Of a DNA stretch of 64,000 nucleotides, positions 34,070-43,829 are shown in pieces. Made by a program: the position numbers and the translations under genes. Position 1 is the first letter of the stretch; each line of letters starts with the position of its first letter. The notes below the pieces were generated by a model. It was given only the letters and a program-made list of their open reading frames with translations, made no database searches and was not told the DNA's origin. Source of the DNA: a virus; IMG/VR virus record IMGVR_UViG_3300028867_000005, positions 24,279 to 88,278 of that record, one strand, 5' to 3'.

Positions 34070-34432
34070 ATGAAAATTTCACGCAGAGTCGCAGCAACAG
34101 ATTTTGATGTTGCGGTAGATGGCATAGGCACATTCCGTTTTGGTCGCCGGACCTTCCGTGACCGCTTCTCGATTGCAGCCAAGTATTCTGAATTCACCGA
34201 GGGCGTCCAGACGCCGACTCCCTGGCTTGATTTCATGGCGTCGGCAGTCGCTGCAATTACCGTTTTGGCTGTCGCTGTTCCGCCCGATTTCGACATCAAC
34301 ATGGTTGATGCGTATGACGGTGAGTCCGACAAGGATATCCTCCGCATTTATACGGCGCTCGTCGCCAAGGAGGATGATTTTCGCAAAAACCCAGGAAAAG
34401 GAAGCGCGGAAACTGGGGAGAGCGTGGTCTGA
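34070..34432 (+). CDS. Tail assembly chaperone, short form
   Basis: 120 residues from ATG at 34070, ribosome site GGAGAGA. Located just before the tape measure gene, as expected for the G-type tail chaperone. It has ISRRVAATDFDVAVDGIGTF at the start and is helical afterwards. The frame ends at 34432, but a second open frame overlaps its end and continues to 34679, the usual arrangement for programmed frameshifting to a longer chaperone. Confidence 0.75.
   Translation: MKISRRVAATDFDVAVDGIGTFRFGRRTFRDRFSIAAKYSEFTEGVQTPTPWLDFMASAVAAITVLAVAVPPDFDINMVDAYDGESDKDILRIYTALVAKEDDFRKNPGKGSAETGESVV
34367..34390 (+). promoter_or_regulatory. Candidate programmed frameshift site with upstream SD-like element
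   Basis: In the short-chaperone frame, codons CGC-AAA-AAC-CCA begin at 34382. The A-run (34385-34389) allows a +1 slip of AAA, or a -2 slip of AAC onto AAA, both leading into ACC of the long frame. AAGGAGG at 34367-34373 ends 11 bases before the A-run, a spacing known to stimulate ribosomal slipping. Confidence 0.5.
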
Positions 34433-34679
34433 AACCATCGCCTTTTGGTTCCGGCGACAATACAATCTAGCCCCAAACGATGATCGCTTCCTGAACATCA
34501 CCCCGTATGAAATGGAAGCCGATTACTGGGCGCATCAATATGCGGACAAAAAGGTAACCGAAACCTTCGAGGATGATGACTTTGACGAGGCTCAAATCCT
34601 GGAAGACATCAATAATGGTGATTTGGACCTTTCCCAGTTTGACGACGTAATCCCTGATCAGGCTGGAGGTGCGCAATGA
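34374..34679 (+). CDS. Tail assembly chaperone, frameshifted extension
   Basis: About 100 residues in the +1 (equivalently -2) frame relative to the short chaperone. The extension (KLGRAWSETIAFWFRRQYNL, then a very acidic tail) is a typical T-type part. Its only in-frame ATG, at 34374, directly abuts AAGGAGG with no spacer, so independent initiation is unlikely and frameshifting is favoured. The true product is probably the fusion from 34070 to 34679. ATGA overlap with the tape measure gene. Confidence 0.65.
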   Translation: MIFAKTQEKEARKLGRAWSETIAFWFRRQYNLAPNDDRFLNITPYEMEADYWAHQYADKKVTETFEDDDFDEAQILEDINNGDLDLSQFDDVIPDQAGGAQ

Positions 34680-37351
34680 CAGATGTACGGGTAGGCGTGA
34701 CCGCCAACACCTCCGGCGCTGAAGCGGCCCTGACCGGCATGGGGAAGGCTTCCGATAAGGTAGCTGTTTCTGTTGAAAAAATCGGTGTAGCCTCCGACAA
34801 AACGGCGCAGGGCATAAAGAAAGTCACGATGAGCATGAAGGAATTGTTCAATGTGCAGAAAATGCTATCGACTGCCTTTGGCAAGCCCGTCTCCCGTACC
34901 AATGCTCTGCGCTTCGTCAATGGCTTCTCCGATATGCAGTCTGGCAGCGCCGGGCGCGGCATCATTGGGCTGTTCCCCTCTGCGGCGGAATGGGCAAATC
35001 AAAATGATTTGATGCACGGCTCTAAAAGTGCCGCTGACGCCTATTTCCGCCGTACCGTCAACCAGGCTGCCGCCCGCGGCGGAATGGGCATGCGCATTTC
35101 CCCTATCATGCCTGCCGCTCCAGCAGGTGGTCCTGCAGAACCCACCCCTGAGCCTGGCCCGGAACCCGAAGAAAAACAGCCTTACGACTATGGTGGCAAA
35201 GCCAAGAGCATGGCGCTGGACATGTCCAAGGCTATGCTGGCGCTCGCTGGCATCCAGGGCATCATGGCGCTGGCTGGCCAGGCCATCAACCTCGGCACCA
35301 CGGAGGCCATGCAGACGGATACCCTGAAGCGCATGATGGGCGATACCGGCGTCGACTACACCTCGCTCCGTGATAGCTTCCGCAACAACCGTGACGGCCT
35401 CGGCCTCACCTCTGGTGATCTGGGGCGCCTCGGCCTCAACTATGCGCGCACGGCCGGCATAGACGGGTCTTCAGACATTGCCGGCGAGACGCGCACAGCT
35501 GCCGGCTTTGGCCGGTCCTACGGCATTGAGCCTGACGCCACTGTCGGGTTTTTCGGCAACATGCGCAAAGAGGGCATTACCTCAAACGACAGCAGCAACC
35601 GGCGCCTGGCGCTGATGATTGCTGAGGCCATGGACAAGGGCAAGGTCGGGAGCCGCACCGAGGAATTCCTGAGCGTGGTCAGCGGCTTCGTCCAGCGGGC
35701 CGCGCAGAGTTCGTTCCAGCAGGGCAATGTCGAGCAGTTCATGTCCTACCTGAGCACGCTGACGGGCATGGGCATCAAGGGTGTCGATATCGAGGGCGCA
35801 GCGGGCCTGATCAATCAGGCTGATAGCAGCTATCGGCAGGGCGGGGGCAAGGGGGAGGCAAGCCTTAATGCAATCATGGCCTCTCTCCACCAGGCGCATC
35901 CTGGCCTCGATCCATTCCAGTTAAAATTCCTGATGGAGGGCGGCCTCGGTGGCACCATGCAGGGGGCATTTGGTAAGACTACCCTTGGTGCTGACTGGAT
36001 TGGCAAAGGAAAACTGCCTCCTGGGATGGACAGCAATGAAACTAATGCTCAGGCTTTGTCGAATATGCTGCGGTCGAAAGGCATGCCTGAATGGCAAATT
36101 GCTGACTCGCTGGCAGGCATGTTTTTTGGAGGGAATGAGCATAAAGGCATGGCTCTTGATCTGTTAATGAAGGGTGCTGGTAATAAGTTTGGAGGCATGG
36201 CCGACTCACTAACAGCATCTGGCATTGATATCAACAATATGAGCGTCACCGGCTTCCAGACGATGGGCAAAGTCATGGGGGCTGATGCCGGTGGCCTAGA
36301 GCAGTTAAGGCAAGATTTTCTTCACCGCCAGGATATGCAGGGAGAGACTGGAAAACTTAATGACTTGGCAGGGAAAAGTCCTGATGAAATGAGGCGGGTT
36401 CTGTTGTCCTTAGCGGCTGCTCATGGACAAGAATCGGACCCCGGAAAAGACTTGCTCAACGCAACAAAGGACATGGAGCAGTCGCTCACTGATCTTGGCA
36501 GTAAAAGTCTTGTCGTAATGACGGATTTAAAGGAAATCGTATCTCGTATTGCAACAGTGCTTGGCGCTGATAGTACTTACAAAGATTCTGGAGCTTTGCC
36601 GCAATCCAAAATACTGAATGATGCTCTTGGTACAGGAAAGCTGGGTCTTAGTGGTTGGGATACCAACCCAGAAAACCCTGACTATGCTGCTAATATTGCC
36701 GGCCTTGCTGATCTGAATGCGCGCCATGCAAAACTGCGAGGAACAGGCCGTAAGCTTCAGTTTAGCGCCAGTGAAGAAGCCGCTATTTCCGCAGCTGCTG
36801 GTGGCGATCCAGCCATTATAGATATGATGAAAGCAAATCTTGGCGTCGAAGGCTGGGGTCATGGAAATCTAGATTATTCTGACACAAAAAATGGTGCATA
36901 TAGCCCGGCGCAGATCCGGGAGAGTGCTATTCGTCAATATGGCGGAATGTATGGAATTACTGACCCTAAACAACTTTTAGGCAAGGGCGGCTTTAATGCT
37001 GCCATGCAAATTATGGCAGAAATTGAGCGGCACAATCTTAAAGCCTTTGGTGGTGACAAGTTATCTGGAATGCTTGCCTATAATATGGGTGTCACTGGGC
37101 TTAGGGATTATCAAACTGGAGGGTCAGCCGGCACTGACGCCATGAAAGAGCATGGTATTGACTACATGCTTAAATTGGCTGCAACAGAGCGCAATAATGG
37201 TAATGCTGGGACAAAAATAAATATAGTCATCCAGAATACCGACGGCTCCAAGAAAAAGAGCGTATTTTCCTCGCCTCCCAAAGCCGCAGGTGTACCAGGG
37301 TCTGCGCAGATTGGCAGTAAGGATCATGACACTTTCTGGGTGGGAAACTAA
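34676..37351 (+). CDS. Tail tape measure protein
   Basis: 891 residues directly after the chaperones. It has an N-terminal helical start, a proline-rich hinge (about 150-170) and a hydrophobic segment near 177-205 (AMLALAGIQGIMALAGQAIN). Near residues 720-830 a transglycosylase-like stretch ends in MLAYNMGVTGLRDY. Tape measure length sets tail length; at roughly 1.5 angstrom per residue this predicts a tail near 130 nm. From about 36040 the DNA is clearly more AT-rich than the first half. Confidence 0.8.
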   Translation: MTDVRVGVTANTSGAEAALTGMGKASDKVAVSVEKIGVASDKTAQGIKKVTMSMKELFNVQKMLSTAFGKPVSRTNALRFVNGFSDMQSGSAGRGIIGLFPSAAEWANQNDLMHGSKSAADAYFRRTVNQAAARGGMGMRISPIMPAAPAGGPAEPTPEPGPEPEEKQPYDYGGKAKSMALDMSKAMLALAGIQGIMALAGQAINLGTTEAMQTDTLKRMMGDTGVDYTSLRDSFRNNRDGLGLTSGDLGRLGLNYARTAGIDGSSDIAGETRTAAGFGRSYGIEPDATVGFFGNMRKEGITSNDSSNRRLALMIAEAMDKGKVGSRTEEFLSVVSGFVQRAAQSSFQQGNVEQFMSYLSTLTGMGIKGVDIEGAAGLINQADSSYRQGGGKGEASLNAIMASLHQAHPGLDPFQLKFLMEGGLGGTMQGAFGKTTLGADWIGKGKLPPGMDSNETNAQALSNMLRSKGMPEWQIADSLAGMFFGGNEHKGMALDLLMKGAGNKFGGMADSLTASGIDINNMSVTGFQTMGKVMGADAGGLEQLRQDFLHRQDMQGETGKLNDLAGKSPDEMRRVLLSLAAAHGQESDPGKDLLNATKDMEQSLTDLGSKSLVVMTDLKEIVSRIATVLGADSTYKDSGALPQSKILNDALGTGKLGLSGWDTNPENPDYAANIAGLADLNARHAKLRGTGRKLQFSASEEAAISAAAGGDPAIIDMMKANLGVEGWGHGNLDYSDTKNGAYSPAQIRESAIRQYGGMYGITDPKQLLGKGGFNAAMQIMAEIERHNLKAFGGDKLSGMLAYNMGVTGLRDYQTGGSAGTDAMKEHGIDYMLKLAATERNNGNAGTKINIVIQNTDGSKKKSVFSSPPKAAGVPGSAQIGSKDHDTFWVGN

Positions 37352-38982
37352 TGAACGTTGATCGTCCTGCTCTGTCAGTAAGGCTCTACAAAAATGTGGT
37401 GCGCACGACTATAGGCGGCAACCTGGCCGCTTCTGACCGGGCACGCGCTGGTGCCTTCAATGTAGACCTGACTCCCTACATTACCGAAAACGGCCATGTG
37501 AAAACCAATAAAAGCCGGCAGAGCATCAGCGGTACGTTTGATATCATGCTGGCCGATATTATGCGGCCCGACACCATGGATTCGATTTATGCCAGCATCG
37601 AGCCCATGGACCTGATTGAAATAAGGTTTTGTCGTAATCAGTCAGACCCAGCCTATAAATCCATTCCCGGCAATATCCCTGTCGTCATGCGCGGCTTTGT
37701 GAGCAAGATTACCCGCTCGCGCGCCATGTCAGCCGATGGGAAACCGTTTATGGGCGTGAGCATTAGCGGGCATGACTACGGGAAATTGTTTGAAATATTC
37801 CGCATTTTCTATGCCAACAATTACATCATTGGTGACAATATAACCAGTGCGTTCCCTCTTTTTGAGAAGTTCGGGGCCTTCTTTAAAGTTGCTGTGTCAG
37901 CCGCTGAATTTGTCGATACGGTCAGGGATAAAATAATCAACAACCTCATCGACAAGATGCGGCAGGAGTCGCTAGTTATTGCGTCTGCAACCTCCACGTC
38001 TTCATTCATATCAGGGCTGAATACTACTGTGAATGGGCTGACGGCTGGCCAGCAAATCGCACTCCTGGGGGCTTCTCCGATACCGCCCTCCCCGATCATG
38101 CATATTCAGCCGTACACCCCATATTCTCCTGATCTTGTGAGCGCCAGCCAGAATCCTCTTAATCGGCCCAATGTAAGCTGCTTGGGCTTTCAGGGGTTCA
38201 ATAATGGCTCCCTCTTCGACTTCATGTCGATCTATGGTGACGTGGGCGCCTTCAATGAGCTGTTTGTGCAGGACGAGGAAGCAGGCGTATTTCTGATGTA
38301 CCGGCCGCTGCCTTACCGGGATGTGTACGGGAATTTTATCAATGCGCTGCATACCACGCAGGTTCCGCAGCAGGTAAAAATAACGGCTGCCGACATTACC
38401 GATATCACGCTCAGCCGGTCTGACGCCAGTGTCGCTAATTTTTACTGGGTGGATAACCCTGACTGGTACCCTGGCGATGCCAGCCTTCTCAAGATGCAGT
38501 CCGCTGTCGGTGGGCAGAATGACTACACCTTGGACGGCTATAAAAACGCCACAAACCTGCTCTACGGCGTACGCAAGATGGAGGTACAAACGCACCAGCA
38601 GGGCAGTGCCACCAGCCGCGGCGGCCAGATGCAGGATGAAAGCGGGAGGCAGCAAGACCTGAGTTTCTTTTCAGGATGGCTTGGTGATAAGCTGGCCCAG
38701 TTGATCGCTCAGAACAAAGACAACGTGGTCTTTGAAGAGGGCTCGCTGTCCCTGAAGGGCAATGAGAAGATAAAAATCGGCAATGAGCTCCTGGTGACAG
38801 AGGGGGCCATGAACTGGCAGGGTTACGTCGAGTCAGTTTCTCACGAATACATGCCGTTTCGGAGCTTCACTACTCACGTCTCTCTCGAGCGCGCCACCTC
38901 ATTCATTGCCAGGTTGCAGGTGAAGGCCGGCGGCAAATCCCCGTACCTCTCTGAGCTGGGCGGAGCTTCGGCATATGACTAA
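37351..38982 (+). CDS. Baseplate hub protein
   Basis: 543 residues, start in a TAATG overlap with the tape measure gene. SGTFDIMLADIMRPDTMDSI, a VMRGFVSKITRSRAMSADGK segment and the GHDYGKLFEIFRIFY stretch match hub proteins of the gp27/gpD class that form the trimeric ring above the spike. The position directly before the spike gene supports this. Confidence 0.7.
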   Translation: MNVDRPALSVRLYKNVVRTTIGGNLAASDRARAGAFNVDLTPYITENGHVKTNKSRQSISGTFDIMLADIMRPDTMDSIYASIEPMDLIEIRFCRNQSDPAYKSIPGNIPVVMRGFVSKITRSRAMSADGKPFMGVSISGHDYGKLFEIFRIFYANNYIIGDNITSAFPLFEKFGAFFKVAVSAAEFVDTVRDKIINNLIDKMRQESLVIASATSTSSFISGLNTTVNGLTAGQQIALLGASPIPPSPIMHIQPYTPYSPDLVSASQNPLNRPNVSCLGFQGFNNGSLFDFMSIYGDVGAFNELFVQDEEAGVFLMYRPLPYRDVYGNFINALHTTQVPQQVKITAADITDITLSRSDASVANFYWVDNPDWYPGDASLLKMQSAVGGQNDYTLDGYKNATNLLYGVRKMEVQTHQQGSATSRGGQMQDESGRQQDLSFFSGWLGDKLAQLIAQNKDNVVFEEGSLSLKGNEKIKIGNELLVTEGAMNWQGYVESVSHEYMPFRSFTTHVSLERATSFIARLQVKAGGKSPYLSELGGASAYD

Positions 38983-40006
38983 TTTGCGCCTCGCCAAGGT
39001 CACAAACATGCACCCGGAAGGGATATGCGCTGACCTGATCTGCTTGGACAATGGCGACCGCTATCCGGCTGTCATGATCATGGGCGAGCAGAGCCTCAGC
39101 GACTGCACAGGCACCGTTGACCTGACTGAGCCTGGGCTCCCGCCATCTGGATCTGCCGGGCAGTCTACGGACATAAACGACAGCACTACAGGACCAAACC
39201 TGATCGCCGTGTGCGGCACGCTTCGCCATGGTGGACTGATAATCCTGGGCTTCCTGTCTCCCCAGAAAAGCCAGATGTTCGTGGAGGCCGGGCGCCGGGT
39301 CCAGCGCCATGCTTCCGACGTTTACACCACAACGGATATTTTCGGGAATTTTGAGCTTTACCATCCTAGCGGCACCTATTTAAGGATAGGCGAATCGACA
39401 GCTCATGACGATCTGACTGGCCGCGATTTTAAAAAGCTGTGGGCTATCACCAAGAACACCGGGCGCCAGCCTCACATCCATATGAGTGTGGCGGTGGGAG
39501 GGGTATCACAGGCCAGCCTTGATATGGCCCCCACTGGCCAGGTAACAGTTACGTCAGGCGCTGACACAGTTGTAAATGCCACTTCAAACGTCTATGTGAC
39601 AGCCGCAAACGGAAATATCAACGCAACTGCTACAACCGGCAATATCACAGTGTCTGCTCCGCTCGGGAACCTGAACATCCATGCAGCTACCGGGGCCGTG
39701 AACGTGCAGGCGGTAGACGTGAATGTCACCGCTACTGCTACCTCTATAACCGCACCCACCAATACGATCACTGGAAATCTGAACGTGATTGGGCTCATCA
39801 GTGCTGGCGGCTTGGCGTTGACAGCTGTTGGTGGCGGCACAGGTGCTGCGGCTATAGCAGGCAATGTGACAGTCACAGGTAGCATAAACGTGCCGACTGG
39901 CTCAATGGTAGTGACGGCTGGAGACATATCGATTGCAGGTATCAGCATCAAGACCCACTACCACACCGGCGGCACCATCGGCGGCAATACCGGCGCAATG
40001 GTGTGA
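38975..40006 (+). CDS. Baseplate spike protein with HxH tip
   Basis: 343 residues. The N-terminal 150 residues look like an OB-fold-containing head (GTLRHGGLIILGFLSPQKSQ). From about residue 190 a repetitive NVYVTAANGNINATATTGNI pattern indicates a triple-stranded beta-helix. The end, THYHTGGTIGG, has His328 and His330 in the HxH motif that binds a metal ion at the spike tip in P2 gpV and similar proteins. Eight-base overlap with the hub gene. Confidence 0.8.
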   Translation: MTNLRLAKVTNMHPEGICADLICLDNGDRYPAVMIMGEQSLSDCTGTVDLTEPGLPPSGSAGQSTDINDSTTGPNLIAVCGTLRHGGLIILGFLSPQKSQMFVEAGRRVQRHASDVYTTTDIFGNFELYHPSGTYLRIGESTAHDDLTGRDFKKLWAITKNTGRQPHIHMSVAVGGVSQASLDMAPTGQVTVTSGADTVVNATSNVYVTAANGNINATATTGNITVSAPLGNLNIHAATGAVNVQAVDVNVTATATSITAPTNTITGNLNVIGLISAGGLALTAVGGGTGAAAIAGNVTVTGSINVPTGSMVVTAGDISIAGISIKTHYHTGGTIGGNTGAMV

Positions 40007-40024
40007 CTGTAAACTGGCGGGACT

Positions 40025-41860
40025 ATGCAGAATCCACCACTATCTCAAAAACCGGATACATCACCCATCGGCTTCGCGCTGGTGGATGTGACACGGCCGA
40101 ATGGACCCGTGCAGTTGCTGACGCTCAACATCCGGCCTGAAGACGTAAACATTACCACCCCGTCGCGCGTGACCGTCCAGCAGACGCTGGGACAGGCCGG
40201 CACAGCTGGAGCATGGGCTGATGAGTGGGGTGAGGGTCTGGTCAGTATCAATATCTCCGGTCACACTGGCTGGCGCACTGATGCTGCCCAGAAGTCATCT
40301 GTCGAACGGCTGATCGCCCTGCAGGGCATGATTCAGCAGTGGCACAATTTGCGCGCCCTTGCCGCAGAAGAAGGACGCGACCCATCCGGGGTGTTGCTGA
40401 TTTATTCCGATGGTTTGAATTTTGTGCATATGTTCGTGGTGCCGCTCGTTTTTTCATTGAAGCGGAACCGCTCACGGCCGCTGCTGATGATGTATCAGAT
40501 TGCCATGACCGGCATTGCTTACGTCTCGGCGGCTACCGCTGGGACGCTTGATAGCCTGCTGGCGCCCAAGCCTTCAGATCAGTCCGTAGGCGACTCCATA
40601 TCGTCCGCCCTGGCTGTCATGGATAAAGTTACGTCAGCGCTGAATACTGCGACCGGAATACTCCATACCGCGCTTCCGAGTATTCTGGCTGGCCCGATGA
40701 ACAGCTTTAATAGCCTGTCAGCAGCTATTGTAGGGGCGGTCAATGCTACTCGGCAGGCTCCATCAGCCTCCCTGAATCTGCTGGCCGCAGATGCTTGCAT
40801 GGGCGCGGCCAATGTATGGCGGGTCTTGGCGGCAGCCATCACTGACCCGTTCGCCGGTAATCTTTGCATGCAGGCTGCGGCTGCTTATGAGAACGTCACC
40901 TGCCTCCTGCAGAATATCCTGATACCCCCTGCCCAGTTCCCTGATTACTCCGCTGTGTACGGGGCATCCAACTGCTCATCAACTTCAGGCGGGAGCGCTG
41001 TTGCTCAGTTGAGCAATCCGCTCGCTTCGGTTTATCCAAACCAGGCGCCGCTGGCCACCCAGAATGAAGCAGCGCAGTTCTCCACTGGTGCGCTGAAAAA
41101 CTGCGACCCGGTACTGTCGCCGCCTTCCATGGTGGCTATTCATGGGCATGTATCCAATATTGCTCAAGGAACGACACTGAACGCCTCGGCTATTGCTGCT
41201 CAGCAGGCCCTGGCATCCAGTTCCAGCGGCCCATCAACTTCTTCTACCGGCATGACATCCCCGCTGACTGGCGTTCGCTTCGTGCAAACCCAGTGGGGCG
41301 ATACCCTCCAGAAAATCGCACTTCGAGAGGTGGGGGATGCATCAAAGTGGGTGGATATCGTCAATATCAACGGTCTTTCTGCGCCATACCTGACGGGCGA
41401 TGATTCGCAGGTGACTGCCAGCGTCCTGAAGTTTGGTGATTCGATAAAAGTCCCGTCGACATTCGACAGCACAAATGGGGCAGCTTCCGCAAGTGAAATA
41501 TATGGCACAGATATAGATTTGACTTCCGGTGATTTTACTGCAACTGATTCAGGCGATATTGCCGTGCTGGTGGGAAATGACAACCTACGGCAGGCGCTGA
41601 CCATGCGCGTCAACGTGCAGCGCTATGAGCTCGTCTACTACCCTACCTACGGAAGTTTTGTTCGGACGATGCTCGGCAAGGGGAATAACCCCATCAATGC
41701 CAACATCGCCAATGGTTATGCTCAGGCGTCAGTACAGTCTGACCCTCGCGTCCAGCGGGTCCAGAATTCTACGGTCCAGGTAACCGGCGATGCCATGGAG
41801 ATAACCATGGATGTAAACCCGATTGTGGGTAAGCCTCTTTCTGTCACGGTGAGCGTTTAA
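40025..41860 (+). CDS. Baseplate protein with LysM and gp25-like C-terminal domains
   Basis: 611 residues. The N-terminal 180 residues are a beta-rich baseplate domain (DVTRPNGPVQLLTLNIRPED). A helical linker is followed by a LysM domain near residues 418-465 (TQWGDTLQKIALREVGDASK). The last 110 residues end SDPRVQRVQNSTVQVTGDAM and on, like gp25/gp46 wedge proteins. In many phages these are two or three separate genes. It probably joins tube initiation, hub and wedge. Confidence 0.7.
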   Translation: MQNPPLSQKPDTSPIGFALVDVTRPNGPVQLLTLNIRPEDVNITTPSRVTVQQTLGQAGTAGAWADEWGEGLVSINISGHTGWRTDAAQKSSVERLIALQGMIQQWHNLRALAAEEGRDPSGVLLIYSDGLNFVHMFVVPLVFSLKRNRSRPLLMMYQIAMTGIAYVSAATAGTLDSLLAPKPSDQSVGDSISSALAVMDKVTSALNTATGILHTALPSILAGPMNSFNSLSAAIVGAVNATRQAPSASLNLLAADACMGAANVWRVLAAAITDPFAGNLCMQAAAAYENVTCLLQNILIPPAQFPDYSAVYGASNCSSTSGGSAVAQLSNPLASVYPNQAPLATQNEAAQFSTGALKNCDPVLSPPSMVAIHGHVSNIAQGTTLNASAIAAQQALASSSSGPSTSSTGMTSPLTGVRFVQTQWGDTLQKIALREVGDASKWVDIVNINGLSAPYLTGDDSQVTASVLKFGDSIKVPSTFDSTNGAASASEIYGTDIDLTSGDFTATDSGDIAVLVGNDNLRQALTMRVNVQRYELVYYPTYGSFVRTMLGKGNNPINANIANGYAQASVQSDPRVQRVQNSTVQVTGDAMEITMDVNPIVGKPLSVTVSV

Positions 41861-41862
41861 TC

Positions 41863-42987
41863 ATGGCATTTCAGATAAAAAACTTTGTCTCCATTGCCGC
41901 GGCCATGATCAACCGCATGAAAGCGGTGCAGTCGCTGCTGACTGATTTTAATGTCGGCGCTGCTGCCCGTACGGTGGTAGAGGCGGTCGCCATTGAGCTC
42001 GATCAGTACTACCAGCAAATGTTCAATGGCCTGAAGGAGGCCATCCCGGTAGCGATTTACAACAGCTTCGGCTTTCCGCTGCTGCCGGCCCAGGCATCCC
42101 GCGGGCTCCTGACGTTTACTGCCACAGTATCTGCGTTCGATCAGCCCATCCTGGCTGGTGCCGTAGTGACTGTGCCCGGCGGCACTATCCGCTATGTCAC
42201 TCAGGCGAACGCTGTTATCCCTGCCGGTGACACTACAGTATCTGTGGAGGCTGCAGCTGATACGGTCGGGCTCGTCAGTAATGCGGCGCCAGGGACTATT
42301 ACCCAGTTGGTCGGCAGCATTGCCGGGGTGACTGGCGTCACCAATACCCTCGCTTTCGGTGGCGGCCAGGACGCTGAGACGGAAGACCAGCGCAAAACGC
42401 GCTTCCAGTCCTACATCCAGTCCCTTGGCCGGGGCCAAGTCTATGCACTCCAGTACGGGGCGCAGACAGCCTACCTGCTGGACAGCTATGGCAATATTGT
42501 GGAAAGCGTGATCAGCGCCATCGTGCAGGAAATGTATTACATCGATGACTCCAACCCGATTGGACTTATCCATGTTTTTATTTTCAACGGCAGCACGGGG
42601 GCGAGCTCTGATTTGATCGCGAAGTGCCAGCAAATTATAGATGGCTATACCGACACCAACGGCAACAAAATCGCCGGATACAAGGCGGCTGGCACCATTG
42701 TAGTGGTGTATGCCTGCTTCACGTCTACCTGTGATGTGACTGGCGTGGTGACTCTTCTGCCAGCCTACGCAAGCAGCAGCGTTGCTGTGCTGGCGGCCTG
42801 CACAGCGGCGGTGAACGCCTATATCGCCAGCCTGCCTGTGGGCACCAATATCATTCAAGAGCAGATCCGCACAACGATTATGAATGTGCCTGGTGTCTAT
42901 AACGTGGTTTTGTCTGCGCCCGGTGGGGACGTTACGATTGCCTATAACTACAAAGCCCTTCCGGGCACCATTGCTCTGACGACCTGA
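41863..42987 (+). CDS. Baseplate J-like wedge protein
   Basis: 374 residues. Baseplate J family features are the N-terminal FNVGAAARTVVEAVAIELDQ segment, a beta domain (FTATVSAFDQPILAGAVVTV) and GGGQDAETEDQRKTRFQSYI near residue 165. It follows the gp25-like gene and precedes the I-like gene, the standard order. Confidence 0.85.
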   Translation: MAFQIKNFVSIAAAMINRMKAVQSLLTDFNVGAAARTVVEAVAIELDQYYQQMFNGLKEAIPVAIYNSFGFPLLPAQASRGLLTFTATVSAFDQPILAGAVVTVPGGTIRYVTQANAVIPAGDTTVSVEAAADTVGLVSNAAPGTITQLVGSIAGVTGVTNTLAFGGGQDAETEDQRKTRFQSYIQSLGRGQVYALQYGAQTAYLLDSYGNIVESVISAIVQEMYYIDDSNPIGLIHVFIFNGSTGASSDLIAKCQQIIDGYTDTNGNKIAGYKAAGTIVVVYACFTSTCDVTGVVTLLPAYASSSVAVLAACTAAVNAYIASLPVGTNIIQEQIRTTIMNVPGVYNVVLSAPGGDVTIAYNYKALPGTIALTT

Positions 42988-42988
42988 T

Positions 42989-43828
42989 ATGAAACTGACG
43001 CGCAAGCTTTTCACCTGGGTACATCGGGCATTCAGCAAAGACCCGAAGGCTACCCTTGCGCTGCGTCTTGACTATGATGGCACCATGACGTGGACTGTTG
43101 CAGATGGATTTCTGACTACCACTGTGACTGGCGGCTCGGGCGCCGCACTCAACATCGATCTTTCCCTTTACACCCTGGCTGCGCTGGCGACCCACCTTGC
43201 TGCCCAGACGGGGTATACGGTGGCTTTCTCGCCGCCTGATTCTATTGCACAGTTGAGTGCGCTTTCCATTCTGGACGGCTCCAACACTCCAGCCGTGAGC
43301 AATGGCGATCACCTGAGCATATTCACGTCGCTGGCATGGGCGTTTCTTGATAGCAGCGCCTCAGAGCTGAATCAGGCGGTGAACTCCATTCCGCTGATGA
43401 TAGACCAGATGGTAGTGGGAACGGCGGAAGGCACATGGCTTGATTACCACGGCAGTTTTTTTGACTGCGTGCGCCAGAATAGCGAACTCGACCCCCAGTA
43501 CGCTGGCCGTATCGTGACGCAAATGTTCCAGCCGAAAGCCAATAACGTGGCCATCGAACTCGCGCTTCAGTCTCTCAACTCAGGCCAGCTTGCCACAATT
43601 ACCGATGCCCCGCTGGTTAGCGGCAATTACGGGTGGTTCGATGCCGAGATTGACACGGCCGGCGTTACCGATATCGCCTCCCTGATTATTCGGTCAAGGG
43701 CGCTCATTGATCAGTTCCGGGACGCAGGGACCAATCTGCGCAATTTCTATACCTCGATCAGCACTACTGACCGGTTTGTGTCCACGGCAGTATCCCAGCT
43801 GGGCGTAACAATTTCGGTAGGGCCTTGA
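42989..43828 (+). CDS. Baseplate I-like wedge protein
   Basis: 279 residues immediately after the J-like gene. It contains GTAEGTWLDYHGSFFDCVRQ and a late LIIRSRALIDQFRDAGTNLR helix. In P2- and Mu-type baseplates this position encodes the wedge protein that links the J-like protein to the tail fibres. Assignment by order and general pattern. Confidence 0.7.
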   Translation: MKLTRKLFTWVHRAFSKDPKATLALRLDYDGTMTWTVADGFLTTTVTGGSGAALNIDLSLYTLAALATHLAAQTGYTVAFSPPDSIAQLSALSILDGSNTPAVSNGDHLSIFTSLAWAFLDSSASELNQAVNSIPLMIDQMVVGTAEGTWLDYHGSFFDCVRQNSELDPQYAGRIVTQMFQPKANNVAIELALQSLNSGQLATITDAPLVSGNYGWFDAEIDTAGVTDIASLIIRSRALIDQFRDAGTNLRNFYTSISTTDRFVSTAVSQLGVTISVGP

Positions 43829-43829
43829 A

